A stretch of DNA of 64,000 nucleotides from Cliona cf. orientalis. Its lineage: Eukaryota > Porifera > Demospongiae > Clionaida > Clionaidae. The notes under the pieces were generated by a model, which was not told the origin of the DNA, did no database searches, and worked only from the letters and a program-made list of their open reading frames with translations. The position numbers and the translations under genes are program-made. Shown here one piece after another: positions 11,705 through 24,420 of this stretch; within the stretch, counting starts at the first letter, position 1; the number at the start of each line of letters is the position of its first letter. The stretch lies in assembly GCA_963930775.1 (NCBI GenBank), contig OZ005703.1:5890001-5954000 (forward strand), written 5' to 3'.

Positions 11705-12823
11705 ATGCCAGGCTTTCACGCATTGATCATACTGTCAGGGATCCTGTGCTTACCACTAAGTCAAGGTAATTTGAATCTACCTAGATCTTTGACTATTGAA
11801 TAATAATTGTCATGTCCATTCTTTTTTTAAATTATAGCAATGAGCTGTGACTATCAGTACACAACTCAGCCTGCACAGACTGCACTATCATGCAGCACGC
11901 TCACAGCTTTTGTGCTACAGTGCCAAGTAGTAAGTAACTGGAGTGACTATTCCATTACTTGGCACTACAGCAACTATGAACCAGATAGTAGCAACTTACA
12001 TACTGCGACAGACATTAATGATCAAAGGAGTACTCCAATTATCACAACGTGGGATTATCCTTACAACACTATAAATGCTAGTCTCACATCAGAGCTAAGA
12101 ATAAGCGAGATCAATGAAAAAAACAATATCAATATTGATGGCTACTACTGGTGCAGTGTGAATTCAAGCAATGACATGAATCATACTACAACACTCAATC
12201 CAAGCAGGGTGGTGCACATCTTGCACCGCATCGACTGTACTACGAAGGTGGATAGTATATGCGAGGGTGCAGTGAATTTCTACTCAATGTTTTCTGAGTC
12301 TGAGTCAGTACCTCGATGTGCTGATCAAAACGTCAGTGTGGACGTAGTCGAGACTCAAAATTGTACAACAGGCAATCGAATTGAACCGGTTACCGAACGA
12401 GAAACCAGTTTATATACGGATACTGAAGTCACTAATGCTTTAGACATACAAAATGTGTCCAGTAAATTTATACCAACAATCATAACTGATTCAAAAGTAC
12501 TGCCTCTGACCTTGGGAATAATCGTTGGAGCATCCATGGGGGGCCTTATCCTAATGTTGTTTATCATAATTGGACTCCTACTTATTTGCATGATAAGGAT
12601 GAAAGTAAATAAGTATCGAAAAGCAGTAAACCAGGTGGAAGTAATTACACCATTTGATGATATTCAAATGTACAATTCAGTGCCAGTGACCGATAAGAGT
12701 GAAACAGATGAGGCAAACAGGGTCTCTAAAATGTTCCTGGAATCAAATATTTCTTATGACTGCCCTCAAGACATCGTCAGTGCCCCACAAACAAATGAAA
12801 ATGTCTATGCTTGCATACACTAA
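11705..12823 (+). CDS. Ig-domain receptor A4, tyrosine-motif tail
   Basis: Exons 11705-11765 and 11838-12823 join at phase 1 (348 aa). Signal peptide (MPGFHALIILSGILCLPLSQ); YTTQPAQ; V-like Ig domain (LQCQV, ITWHY, DGYYWCSV); Cys-rich module with RCADQNVSVDVVETQNC; stalk; membrane helix (GIIVGASMGGLILMLFIIIG); tail with SPFDDI-type block (TPFDDIQMY), NRVSKMFL and the ending ISYDCP..NVYACIH, with tyrosines 17 apart. A third tail tyrosine (QMYNSV) is shared with A5. The Ig domain and helix are most like A2, suggesting that A2 and A4 share a recent ancestor. Confidence 0.86.
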
Positions 12824-14140
12824 CTCAGTAAAAAATAGTATACAGCTTACAATATACGAACTGATTTCAAACAATAATTGTGTCGTAAATGGATTATCTT
12901 GTTGTGTACCAAGTAATTTGAATCATTACTTCTGTACTTCTACTGTTGGGTAAAATTTGATACAAAGGCAGAGAGAGTGCAAGCACATCAATATTGTCAT
13001 AGAGACACACAGTGAATATCACCAGTACCAAATATTAAGGTATAGTACTTTTAAACATGTATAAAAGTAACAAAAATAATGAAGATTAATCAGGGGCAGA
13101 GAAATAGGGGGGCCCCCACCCCCCCACTTAGGAAACAAGGGGGGCTGAGCCACCCCCCCCCCCCCCACCCCCCCATTTTATCACATGCCCATGCTATAAA
13201 ATTACAACAACATAGTTCTGGGTGTTTGGCTCGAGTAAAAACAGCTACTAAATCAGTCCAAAAACTGCTACACAGCCAAAGGTCTGAGCCCCCCACTTTT
13301 GCTACCTGTTCTCCACCCTTGGATTTGAAAATATTTTGCCAAAGGTAAGCAATTATGATGTTTCCCGCCATCTAAGTTGTGTAAACACTTCATTGTGTAC
13401 ACAAATATAGCTGCAATGCATATCATCACAGATGTAATTACGCCAAGTGTATGCACATGCATATGTGCTTCTGAATCACTTGCCAAAGCCTATCTCATAT
13501 GATGCATGACAGAAGGTCAATGGCTCTGTAAAGAGTGCTGCTAGGCCTGCGACTACCAATTTTTACAATGAATGTATCCATAGTCATAGCTGCACTGTAA
13601 GGTATAGAATGCCAAAGGTTAATTAATCCATGCATGGTCAACTAATATTAACTATATATTAGTAGCGGTTAAACAGGTAAGTATATAGAATATGCAAGCA
13701 TGCATGTAGGTTACAATATTAATACAAGTTCAGGCTGAGGAAGTTTATGCCACAAACTCAAACAAGTGCATGCACGCACGTCACGCACCTCTGTAATATA
13801 TACATGGTACAATCAGGCCAGCGTGCACGCACTTGGAGGATATACATGTATAATGATAATATTATTATAACATATATATAATCAGGCAGCATGCATGTAT
13901 TTGGAGCAGTACACAAGCAGTTTTCCTATTGCATAGACTAACACAGTGAGTGTACACTGTGAGTTTTACATAACTATGTGACCTAATTGCGATGCAAATT
14001 GAATAAGGACACGTGCACAGATGCTTGGATATACTTTCACTGTCCTTTGTTACAGAGGAAGGTTTGCGCATCCCATGTCTTATAATCATAAGCAACATTA
14101 CAGTCAGCTGCTTACTGCACACAGAGTAAGTTAATGAACA
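12824..14140. other. intergenic, A4 to A5; homopolymer C tracts
   Basis: No gene is supported. 13108-13178 is dominated by C/G runs (up to 14 C), and the open frames over 13079-13370 on both strands come from this low-complexity DNA. The rest is AT-rich with many ATGCAT-type words, and nothing else stands out. Confidence 0.6.
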
Positions 14141-15273
14141 ATGTTGAATTTTATCACTTTAACTGCACTCTTTGGAGCACTATGCTTGAAAGATGTTGCT
14201 ATGCAAAGCAAAGGTAAGAAGAGTTAACATTTACATGCATGCAAGCTTTTCATAAATTATTACTATGTTTATATACAGCAATGAATTGCCACTATCAGTA
14301 TGACATCCAGCCAGCACCAATGAGTGAAATTTGTCCTTTGGAGGACCACTCAGAGACTGCTCTTATCCTAAAGTGCCGAGTATCGACTGAGAACAGTACT
14401 GATCTCTCTATAATTTGGCACCACGGAAGATCAACTCCAGACAGCAGCAACATTTTTGACAACAAAACTATCATTACCAACTCATTTTCCACTGTCATAA
14501 ATACAACGAACACAACAAAAGCTATGCAGACTAGCCTGACATCACAGCTGACACTGCATGGTTTTGATGACAAAGCCACTGGGTACTACTGGTGCAGCGT
14601 ACAGGTGAATTCGAGCAGCAATGTTCGGCAACAAAATCCGAGTGTGATACTGCACATTATGCACAGCTTTGATATACATTGCAAAGCGAACCATGACCAG
14701 ACTTGTGATGGTGATATAAGTCTGTACAATAACACACTGCCATCTTCATTGCGATGTGCTGATCATGCAGCCAGTGTTGAAATTCTCGAAGCCCAAAGGT
14801 GTCCAAATCCAACAACTGATTCAGAAGTAGATACTAAGAACCCAACTGATACATCCTTCACATCCAAACCAACAGATCTCCCATCCAGCCAGAAGAGTAA
14901 TTCTCCAATAACTACATCCCCAAATACACAGCCTATAACTCAAGAAGGGGCGTCACCATCTCAGCTGAGTATGGGAGTGATCATTGGTGCTGCTATGGGG
15001 GGATTGGTTCTCATTCTATTCATAGTAATCGGACTAGTACTTGTATGTGTGGTGAAGAAAAGGCGTAAACATCGAACCAGGGAACACATAATAGATGCTA
15101 CATCACCATTTGATGATATACGAATGTACAGCTCTGTAGCAAAGCTTACGCAAGAGAAAGTTGACGATCCAAATAGGATCTCCAAACTATACTGTGATCC
15201 TAATGCCGCCTACGAATGTCCACAGACTGGGGCCTCATCACAAACTGAAAACATTTACGAATTTATACATTGA
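14141..15273 (+). CDS. Ig-domain receptor A5, tyrosine-motif tail
   Basis: Exons 14141-14213 and 14279-15273 join at phase 1 (355 aa). Signal peptide; YDIQPAP; V-like Ig domain (LKCRV, IIWHH, TGYYWCSV); Cys-rich module (CKANHDQTCDG, RCADHAASVEILEAQRC); Ser/Thr/Pro stalk; membrane helix (GVIIGAAMGGLVLILFIVIG); basic KKRRKHR stop-transfer; tail with SPFDDIRMYSS, NRISKLY and the ending AAYECP..NIYEFIH, with tyrosines 15 apart. It is the last member of the tandem array; 2.3 kb of repeat-bearing DNA follow before the next gene. Confidence 0.86.
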
Positions 15274-15602
15274 TAATATCACTGTACTGTGTTTGTTTTT
15301 AGACTGCATAGCTTGTATCCATATAGCATTATCCATACAGTAATGCTTGGTAGTGTATACTATATACAGGTGTATTTGATTATTTTATAGTACTATAGCC
15401 AGTCAGTTGGTCAATTGCATGATAAATTTGATTTTCCTAATCCAGTTTCAAGGCCGTATTCGAAACATTGCATATATACACAGGAGTGACCTTTAATAAC
15501 ACAGTGCATATAGAGAGAGTGAGTGATGTTTTCTGTAATATGGCAACCAGAGAGAGCATTAATGTGGCCACAGTTGCTACTCCAGGACCTTCACTGCATT
15601 GT

Positions 15603-16263
15603 TACCCCACGCGCATGCGCAAGGGGTAAAGTAATCGGTCATGTCGTTGTCATCGTCGTCGTCGTGAGCACAAAAATCGCCATATCTCGAGATGTAGGCG
15701 TCTAAGCAACTCGTAAACATAACGAATCAATCGAATTCGTCGAAAAAATGGCTTCAGTGTATGTCAAATCGATGGACACGGTCCACGGGCGTCACAAATA
15801 GTGCCTTTTTGTTGGCTAACGTAGCCACGCCTATCGACAGTGCCTACTCAATGCATAATGCATGCCCATTGTGTTGTCTGCTCATGCACACAACTAAGTA
15901 GCCAAGAATAATTTGACTGGTAAAGATCGTCGAAATTAATAATGTTCTTGTAATCTATAGTCCATCCGAATCCGCGGACGGAGCTGAAATCTGCAGTCCT
16001 ATGGAACCAAAACATAATGTAAGATGGCTATACTATTACAAGACTATTGGAAGTATCGGTTCATATCTCCTAGTAGTCTAGATCTGGTGCAGAGAGAGTG
16101 CTTTTGTCACCGGGACCTCCAGTAGCTATGAAATTGTACATATAACTTAGTAAGCAGCATTCCACTAACTTTCTGAAGTTCACAAAATTGTAGCCATGCA
16201 CACAAAGCAATTTTACAGATTACGCAATGTGCACACGGGGTATGTGCTCTACAGAGCTCTAGT
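15603..16263 (-). repeat. dispersed repeat R1, minus-orientation copy
   Basis: The outer edge TTACCCCACGCGCATGCGC, then the inner text ATATCTCGAGATGTAGGCG, GTAGCCACGCCTATCGACAG and GGTAAAGATCGTCG, and the far edge GGGTATGTGCTCTACAGAGC match (reverse complement) copies at 24686-25053, 48325-49577 and 57650-57930. It is longer than the 24.7 kb copy, probably through an insertion around 15950-16200. No coding capacity is visible; non-autonomous element, class unknown. Confidence 0.75.
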
Positions 16264-16350
16264 ATTTGTCTAGGAATAAGATTCAAACAGTTGCGAAATT
16301 GGTTGTCAACATGTGGTGCCACTCCAACAGCATAATAATACCATACATAT

Positions 16351-16977
16351 ACCGTATCCTCCCGAAAATAAGCCCCCTTCGAAAATAAGCCCCCTCCCCT
16401 CTTTGACCCTCGAGTTCTTGCATAGGTATGTTTGCCTCGACCATAAGCCCCCCTCCCACCAAGCAGACTGCACGTGCACACGTACGTATGTATGCGCGCG
16501 CGAGCGCGTACGTACGTAACCCCGCCCTTCAATTGACTACGAGTACAAAGAGGAATCTTTTGTATGGTGGTGGCTTTAGAAAAGCCGGTTTTGAAGTCAC
16601 TCTGTTATGATGGCACTTCTAGCTTGGCGAAGACACTTATGAGCCGGTCAAGATGCTTTTGCTTTCCTCTGAAGACGTACACACACGGAACAACAAGTCC
16701 TTTCCCCACCGCCGATCGTCGTCTGTTGCTGTCTACTTAGCAGGTCATCTCGCTGTCACTCTTTTGAAGAAAAACTCTGGATATTTCCCGCGGTACGTGA
16801 CCAACGATGGTGTCGTCCTTCCACACGGCGACTGCAAATGTATCGTGATCGTTGTTGCTTTCACAGAGGGGGGCTTGTATTCGAGGGAAAGTGCATATTC
16901 GAAAATAAGCCCCCTCCCCAGTCTAGATCATGTCTATTGGTGAAAAAGGGGGGGCTTATTTTCGGGAGGATACGGTA
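16351..16977. mobile_element. MITE with CCGTATCCTCCCGAAAATAA ends
   Basis: Terminal inverted repeats: ACCGTATCCTCCCGAAAATA near 16352 and its reverse complement TATTTTCGGGAGGATACGGT ending near 16976. Inside each end, AAAATAAGCCCCC is repeated as sub-terminal copies. No transposase is present, so it is a non-autonomous DNA transposon. The open frames over 16107-16610 are its terminal C-rich repeats, not genes. Confidence 0.85.
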
Positions 16978-17543
16978 CATTCTTATAAGCAAAACTACCT
17001 TTAATTATTGGTCTTTTTGTGCATTTAGAATCATCACAATTCCAATTGAAACAGTTTCACTAAAAACATCGATCTAATCATTGCAACAGTAAAATGCTCA
17101 ATTTGACTATCATCGCAAATTGATATTATAGCTCGTGCAGTGAAGATCTCATTACTGGGGTGTCAGCTAATAAAGTCATGGTGAGATATCAAAACAACCT
17201 AGAGTATAGTGAGAATGCTTTGGTGAGGCTCAGATTTGAGTTGAGCAATGTTTTTGAAGGTTGCCAAATTAAAAATCTAATTTAAGGCCACAGTAAAAGT
17301 CAAAGGTCGTACTGGACTCCTTTGACCTTATTTGTGTGATCATGTATACATATAGGTAGATCCTAATCCAGTTGCAATTAGCCACTTGTATCGGTGAAAA
17401 TTGAATGCATGTCCATAAGTGTCAGAGATTGCATGATGTTTCTGGTAAGATCAAAAGAGGCTTATGCACTTTTTGTGTATGTACAAGCATACTTGATATT
17501 TACTGACACTTATTGCACAAAAAAATCACTGCAGATGTATTAA

Positions 17544-19071
17544 TTAGTAATAATCACTGATCATGCACGTTGGCTTACCCAATACTGTAGGGTCAAAAAG
17601 GTCACTCGTTTCTGCCTCCTCTGCCATTTCTGCAACCGTCTTCACATAATCCACTCCCTCACTCTTCCACTCCTCATCATCACTGCTCTCACTCTCATCA
17701 TCATCGTCAGGAGGGACGTACTCCTTGTCTTTACTATCATAATTAGTAGGGTCACACTTTCCACCATCATCATTGTCCTCATCAAAATTAGTGAATGATG
17801 TACAGAAATCTTCGTCGTTGAGGTCGTCCATGAAACCATCAAACTGATCCTTAGATTCATCAGGCTCTTTTTCCTCAATAGCAGTCAAATCAATTACAGG
17901 TTGCATTGGAGTTGTTTCAATATGGGAGAGGTATTCTCCAGCAGTTAGTTGTACGGAAGTACTGCTTGATGCTTCCACGTTAATTGAAACTTTAGCATCA
18001 CATGACATGGTCACAGGCTGATCTTGGCTGCTTGAAGATACCTTAGTAGGTATAGCCAGATCTACATATACACTTGTCATGCCTCTAGCACTTGCATCCA
18101 TTGATTCGATTGGATTACCTGTCACACTTGGTTGGCTTTGCGAATCATCCAAGCTAGTTTTCTGGGAAGCACTGGAGGAGACAGTGGCAGCAGTATTAGT
18201 TTTTATGTCTTGGAGTGGTCCTTCTATCTCGTCTGGGTCAAGAGGGAGCTCCTCTTGCTTCAAAAGTTGAAAAGTACCATCTTTGTCAACCAACTGCTGA
18301 AGGAGTATAGCAATCAATCAGAATAATTAACCCATTTCCTCAAAATCTTCAAGTATTGCAGAGATAACCTAGTTCAATGTATTAGCCCAAATTCAAATAT
18401 ACCATTACAATTGATGTTGGGGGAAACATGATGAAGGACCCAGAACCAGAGTGGCCTAATCCATCCCCCTCCCTAAATATTGAATATACCGTAATACAAT
18501 GTATGGAAAAACAATTTCAATTTTGAAAATGTTTGCTTTCCTGGTAAAGGTCGTCAATCTTTCCATCTTATGAGGTATCGGAAAATGTTAGTCATGTTTC
18601 TTAGTTAAATTGTGTATTTGATTAACAACAGTAAATAGACACTAATGATCATTCAATACGGTGATCTTCAGGTACTGAATCAGTGAAATTTGTCCACCAA
18701 TATTGCAAAGGTAGCTGGGCTTGGCTAAAATTTTCAGCTATATATACAGTACCACTGATTACCAATGGTATGGGTGTGGTTGGGCGGAGCTGAGCAGCAC
18801 CATGATACCGAGATTACATCATCGTGACAATGTGACATTCCAATTTCATTCCAATACACACCTTTCTAGTTTGCTGAAGCTCAGTAAGATCATCCAGTGC
18901 TTTCTCCAGCCTCTGGAGCACCTCCTTTCCTTTCTCCTCTGCTAGTACGGCTGATAGAGAAGCTGCTACTCCTTCTCCATAAGTGCTTGCTTCCTTCAAA
19001 AATTGATCGATTTTAGATTTGATTGCAGTCAGAGTCTGGACGAATGAAGTGTCCAAAACGTGATCAGCCAT
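17544..19071 (-). CDS. acidic coiled-coil protein, unrecognised
   Basis: Exon 1 (19071 to 18862) encodes 70 residues starting MADHVLDTSFV, a heptad-rich helix (KSKIDQFLKEA, LQRLEKALDDLTELQQ). A clean donor follows. Exon 2 begins near 18293-18296 (CAG acceptor) and encodes about 240 residues: PLDPDEIEGPL, a Ser/Thr-rich stretch, then a very acidic C-terminus (DDLNDEDFCTSF, PPDDDDESESSDDEEW, AEMAEEAETSDLFDP). The frame either stops at 17544 or splices at a GTAAG at 17578 to an unseen exon. No signal peptide or membrane helix. I do not recognise the family; acidic tails of this kind are common in nuclear or chromatin-associated proteins. It is head-to-head with ALKBH7, 128 bp between start codons. 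Confidence 0.7.
18487..18660. repeat. dispersed repeat R3 in intron
   Basis: ACCGTAATACAATG, AATTTCAATTTTGAAAA, TGGTAAAGGTCGTCAATC and TTGATTAACAACAGTA recur in the same order at 53663-53837. It is about 170 bp, non-coding, and lies inside the intron of the acidic-protein gene. Confidence 0.65.
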
Positions 19072-19199
19072 TGTCTCAAATCAGTGGAGGGGCACCATGA
19101 ACACACTGGCGGTTTCCCGCTGGCGGGCTTTTCATTGACCTTGGTAATGGTCGTCAATGAACCTATCGTATGGGTGGAGGCTAGTGACCTTTTGATCTG
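19072..19199. promoter_or_regulatory. bidirectional promoter region
   Basis: 128 bp between divergent start codons of the acidic protein (minus) and ALKBH7 (plus). It contains a GC-richer island with the inverted motif GGCGGTTTCCCGCTGGCGGG. A shared promoter is inferred from spacing only. Confidence 0.5.
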
Positions 19200-20620
<1,421 letters not shown>

Positions 20621-20803
20621 CAACTTAAACACACACCTCTACAATACCATGGTAGTCTAATTAACCATTTCCCAGTTTATGTTATCAGAATTCTGTGATG
20701 ATTATGACACTGCATGTCATTTCCTACTGACCTTCTCAGTGTGTGTTTTGTGCATCACTGCTTTATTAATCCTCAGTAGAGCAATAGATTTGGTCCAGTG
20801 AAA

Positions 20804-21597
20804 ATGTCATCGAATGATACCTGTGCTGAAGGGTTAGTTAATACAGTTGGAGGAGTGCTTGGATCCATAATCATCATTCTACTTCTGCTGCTGGCCCTAA
20901 CAATGACTGCCTTACTGTATCCATGCCTGATACGACCAAGAATGAGCGGAAGCAAGCGTCGATCGAGGTAATAATTGTTTTGTATACCGAATTTTGTATT
21001 CTTCGCTAATTAATAGCTTGCCCCTTGATAATTGGCTATAATTTTTGTTGTTACTGTTGCAGAATAGCAAAAATGCTTGACAATAAGATTTTCAGTCGCC
21101 TCGGCTATGTCAGCACATCACGAGCAACCACTCCAGATCCAACTGCAGCCAGGACTGCTGCTACTGTACATGTACAGCCCACTCAACCTAGCCCTGTCTA
21201 TTCAACCACCAGCCACGTACGATACAAAGAAACCACTGGTACATCAAATGAGTTGCAGCCACCTCAGACGGAATACAGTCTACTAGGACTACCCATAGAG
21301 TATGACTATGTTGACTCAACTGTTGCTAAAACTTATCCAGGCATAGCAGCGAATCGTCAGCACATTGAGAAAGAGCTCGAACCGGCTGTGTACTCATCTG
21401 TCGACAGGGTGTATCATGAGGTATGTGAAGATGCCGCTCAGTCTCAGGGCCGGGTTCCAAATGCTTATGAGGTACCCCGAGAGGATGCAAAGCCCCTGGG
21501 CCCGCTGGGGCACAAGGTACAGATTGGTTCTCAATCACAAGTTGCCACCAGGCTGCAGCTGCCTCATCAGGAGTATTCTCGATTGAAGCATCACTAG
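20804..21597 (+). CDS. small transmembrane adaptor-like protein, Tyr-rich tail
   Basis: Two exons, 20804-20967 and 21063-21597, join at phase 2 (232 aa). Residues 1-18 form a very short outside segment without a cleavable signal. Residues 19-42 are a membrane helix (SIIIILLLLLALTMTALLYP) followed at once by Cys and a basic stop (CLIRPR, GSKRRSR). The remaining 180 residues are a disordered tail with many Tyr motifs: VYSTTSHV, EYSLLGL, EYDYVDS, VYSSVDRVYHEV, AYEVPRED and a terminal EYSRLKHH. Short ectodomain, single helix, juxtamembrane Cys (possible palmitoylation) and multiple SH2-type tyrosines is the plan of LAT/PAG/LAX-type adaptors. Homology to them is not claimed; this is likeness of architecture. 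It lies between receptor clusters A and B, just before the BPI-like gene. Confidence 0.75.
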
Positions 21598-21904
21598 TGA
21601 TTCTCTAATACTGAACCAGATGTATTTTGTAAATTTGTGCACAAAACCTTTAATATGCAATTTATGTAGTTTAGTTGTCAAAAAGAAAATGTACTTTAAG
21701 CTTCCTATTTCATTTTTCAAACATAGACCTACCTGTATCACTAAAAACTCAAGTTTAAAGCAATCAGATGGCGGATAGCTGGAAAAGTAAGCAGGAAAGC
21801 CCTTCCACAAGGCACAATGTCACCTGTACTGTAAGAGCCTGCGCATGCGTATTAGAGCAGCAGTCATAACGAGGAAAACCCTGCACTTTTTTTATCAAGA
21901 CAAG

Positions 21905-23389
21905 ATGCACTCTGAAATGCTCTTAGTAACTGCAACCGTTTTGGCAGTGCTTACTGGTCCAGGACTCTCTATTAACCCTGGATTTCGTGTGGCGTTCACA
22001 GCGAAGGGCCTAGACTACGGGAGGCAAGTGGGGATCACGATTCTCGAGGCATCTTTGCATGACCTCAAAATTCCAGATCTCACTGGAAAGCAGAAGATCG
22101 ACTTCGGTATAGGCCACATCACGTTCACGTGGACGGTGTCCAACGTGCAGATACAGAGCCTTGTCATACCTACGTCTAGTCTCAGTCCTGGCAGCAACGG
22201 GCTTACGCTGAAGGCCTCGGGGATTTCCTCCAAAACGGGGGGTCACATCAACGTCAATGATGGACATGATACCCCCCACATCAGTGCCAGCACTGACCTG
22301 GATATCACGTTTAGCGGCGTTGCTTTCTCAGTGAGTATTCTCTTTGGCAATGACAGCAGTGGAAGAGCGACTGCCAAGAGTTCTGGCTGCTCAGCAAGCG
22401 TTGGTGATGCTCATGTGAATTTCCACGGTGGCTCGAGTTGGATCTACAAGGTGGTCGATCACATCGCAGACTTTGGTGAGATGCTGAAACATAATTTTGC
22501 TCCTACATTCTGTGATGGGGTCAGCGATGCCATCAACAAACAACTCAATCATGCCATCGAGAGTCAGCCTGTCGTTATTAAAGTCGATAAGTGGGCTGAA
22601 GTAAACTACGCTCTCACTCAAAGCCCCGTGTACACAAACGACTCTATGGCCACTCTCCACAAAGGGGAGTTTGAAGCACTTTCTCATCCGACCGAGGCTC
22701 CCTTCTCTCCTCCCCCTCTCCCTCCCATCACTGACACGGCCAAAATGATGTACATTTGGCTGAGTGAGTACGTGGTTAACACTGCTGGACTTGTATACCA
22801 CGAAACGGGATTCTTAGCGTACAACATCACGCCAGATATGGTCCCGAAAGATGTTCCCATAAAGTTAAATACTTCCTCATTCAGGAAACTCATTCCAGCA
22901 CTGTACAGTAAGTACCCAAATATGGGTATGCTTCTCACAGTGAAGACTACCAAGCCGCCACAAATGCAGATCTACCCCAAGAGTGCCAACCTCACCGCTA
23001 TAGGAGAGGTTAATGTTCAAGTCATCACCCCAAACAATACTGTACCACAGTCAGCATTCATAATGGGCCTGACTGTTTATATGAATGCGTACGCATGGGT
23101 GCACCCCAATGGAACTAAAGAGCAGGTTATCAGTGCTAATATCACTCTACTGAAATTCACCTTCAATGTTATCTCTAGCAATATTGGTGATATTTCCCTT
23201 GCTGAACTTAACCAGGCGGTACAGCTCCTTGTTAATCTCGCTGTCATACCACTGGCAAACGTGTATGGCCAGAAAGGTCTTGAGATCCCACTGGTGGATG
23301 GATTATCATTTGTGAATCCGAGTGTCAGTTTTGGAGAGGGCTATGTGCTTGTCTCCACAGATGCGCACTATAATCCAACTGTATACTAG
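21905..23389 (+). CDS. BPI/LBP-family lipid-binding protein
   Basis: Secreted lipid/LPS-binding protein of the BPI/LBP/CETP family; single exon, 494 aa from the ATG at 21905. An in-frame ATG at 21845 would prepend a basic stretch before the signal peptide, so the later one is preferred. The signal peptide (LLVTATVLAVLTGPGLS) runs into the diagnostic N-terminus NPGFRVAFTAKGLDYGRQVG, then LHDLKIPDLTGKQKI, and the N-terminal barrel with the conserved disulfide pair (Cys in SSGCSAS and in PTFCDGV). A Pro-rich centre (PFSPPPLPPI) links to the C-terminal barrel (AYNITPDMVPKDVPIKLNTS to GLEIPLVDGLSFVNPSVSF). Length and two-barrel plan fit the family. Lack of introns contrasts with the many-exon vertebrate genes and suggests retroposition or intron loss. 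A defence role is likely from the family but not proved. Confidence 0.93.
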   Translation: MHSEMLLVTATVLAVLTGPGLSINPGFRVAFTAKGLDYGRQVGITILEASLHDLKIPDLTGKQKIDFGIGHITFTWTVSNVQIQSLVIPTSSLSPGSNGLTLKASGISSKTGGHINVNDGHDTPHISASTDLDITFSGVAFSVSILFGNDSSGRATAKSSGCSASVGDAHVNFHGGSSWIYKVVDHIADFGEMLKHNFAPTFCDGVSDAINKQLNHAIESQPVVIKVDKWAEVNYALTQSPVYTNDSMATLHKGEFEALSHPTEAPFSPPPLPPITDTAKMMYIWLSEYVVNTAGLVYHETGFLAYNITPDMVPKDVPIKLNTSSFRKLIPALYSKYPNMGMLLTVKTTKPPQMQIYPKSANLTAIGEVNVQVITPNNTVPQSAFIMGLTVYMNAYAWVHPNGTKEQVISANITLLKFTFNVISSNIGDISLAELNQAVQLLVNLAVIPLANVYGQKGLEIPLVDGLSFVNPSVSFGEGYVLVSTDAHYNPTVY

Positions 23390-23929
23390 CTCACTAACAA
23401 TAACAATGATAATATTATCATAAAGGCATTGTTAGTAGAATAAGATGTAGTGGGCAGGCTTATGTCTTAATTTGGTGTGCTAAAATAATACTGCTGAGTA
23501 TGTGATACTATGATATTGCTGTGATACATTTTATATACCGTGTCCCTCAATATTAAAAGTGAGTGTTCATGCACTGACAAGAAATACAGGCATTGCATTA
23601 TTATAACAGTACATAACATTTAATTTATAGCTATATCCTGATTTGTAAACCACTGCTAAATGTATATGTACCCCCCCCCCCCCCATACGTACCATGCCAC
23701 ATATGGAAGTTTTGTAGTATTAAACCCTTAATTGCCATGGAATATTATATGGGTGTATAAAAATTAATTAATATAATCCATTAAATTTTTTCCGCCATAG
23801 TATAACTTTCAACTTACTATGTTTTCAGGCTGTAGACTAATACTTTTAATAAGCACTTATCCAACATTATTGATGATCACATGAAGTCAGTTCCAATAAT
23901 AATTTTTAGTGCTATAGACAGCTGCGGTC

Positions 23930-24420
23930 CTGAACAACACCTCCGGACTGAGTATAATCATAGAGTCGGTAGACTCTATAAGTCAGTAGGGATGGCCCGG
24001 ATATGCCATATATGTAATACATTACAAATACCCAAATATCTCAAAATAGGTAATTTTGTGAAATTTTTAAGTGTGAAAATCAGAATCTCCAGCAAATTGT
24101 GCATCTAACAAGACCAAGATCATTCAATTGTACACGTCAGAACCAGATGTTCAAAAAATAGGCCATTTGTCAATCTTTCTTCTTTCTTTCTTTCTCATTT
24201 CCAGGGCTAACTCAAGACTATCTGGACCTCTCACCTTAGTTCTCATATAAATCCACTCTATTTTGTAGCGCGCAGTGCAGTGGCACGCTAGTTTGGCGTT
24301 ATCTCGACAGTTACGTAATAGTGGGTGTGTACGGCGCATTATCGAATGGGTGTGGCTGATACGCGCCATTTTGTGATATAATGCGCATGCTCGGAATATG
24401 TTGCCATGGTGAAGTCATGT
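23930..24420 (-). repeat. dispersed repeat R2, minus copy
   Basis: Reverse-complement match to 50385-50850 over several blocks (ATGTAATACATTACAAATA, AACCAGATGTTC, TTTCTTTCTTTCT, TCTCATATAAATCCACTC). On the minus strand it encodes a peptide fragment (KIEWIYMRTKVRGPDSLELA..RKKERRK) that recurs in the other copy, so the repeat probably derives from a coding transposon. Family unknown. Confidence 0.75.

Larger units (their letters stand above)
15274..17543. other. gene-free stretch with transposon remnants
   Basis: No gene is recognised. It contains a dispersed repeat in minus orientation (15603-16263), a complete MITE (16351-16977) and about 560 bp of AT-rich unique-looking DNA next to the acidic-protein gene, where a further 3' exon of that gene could lie unseen. 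Confidence 0.6.

Noticed and set aside
13079-13371. Overlapping frames in the C/G-run region
   Set aside because: Low-complexity Pro/Gly translation from homopolymers.
16107-16610. Open frames on both strands at the left end of the GTATCCTCCCGAAAATAA element
   Set aside because: Explained by C-rich terminal repeats of a MITE; no domain and mirror-image reading.
22010-22953. Several minus-strand frames inside the BPI/LBP gene
   Set aside because: Shadows of a strongly coding plus strand; no domain evidence.
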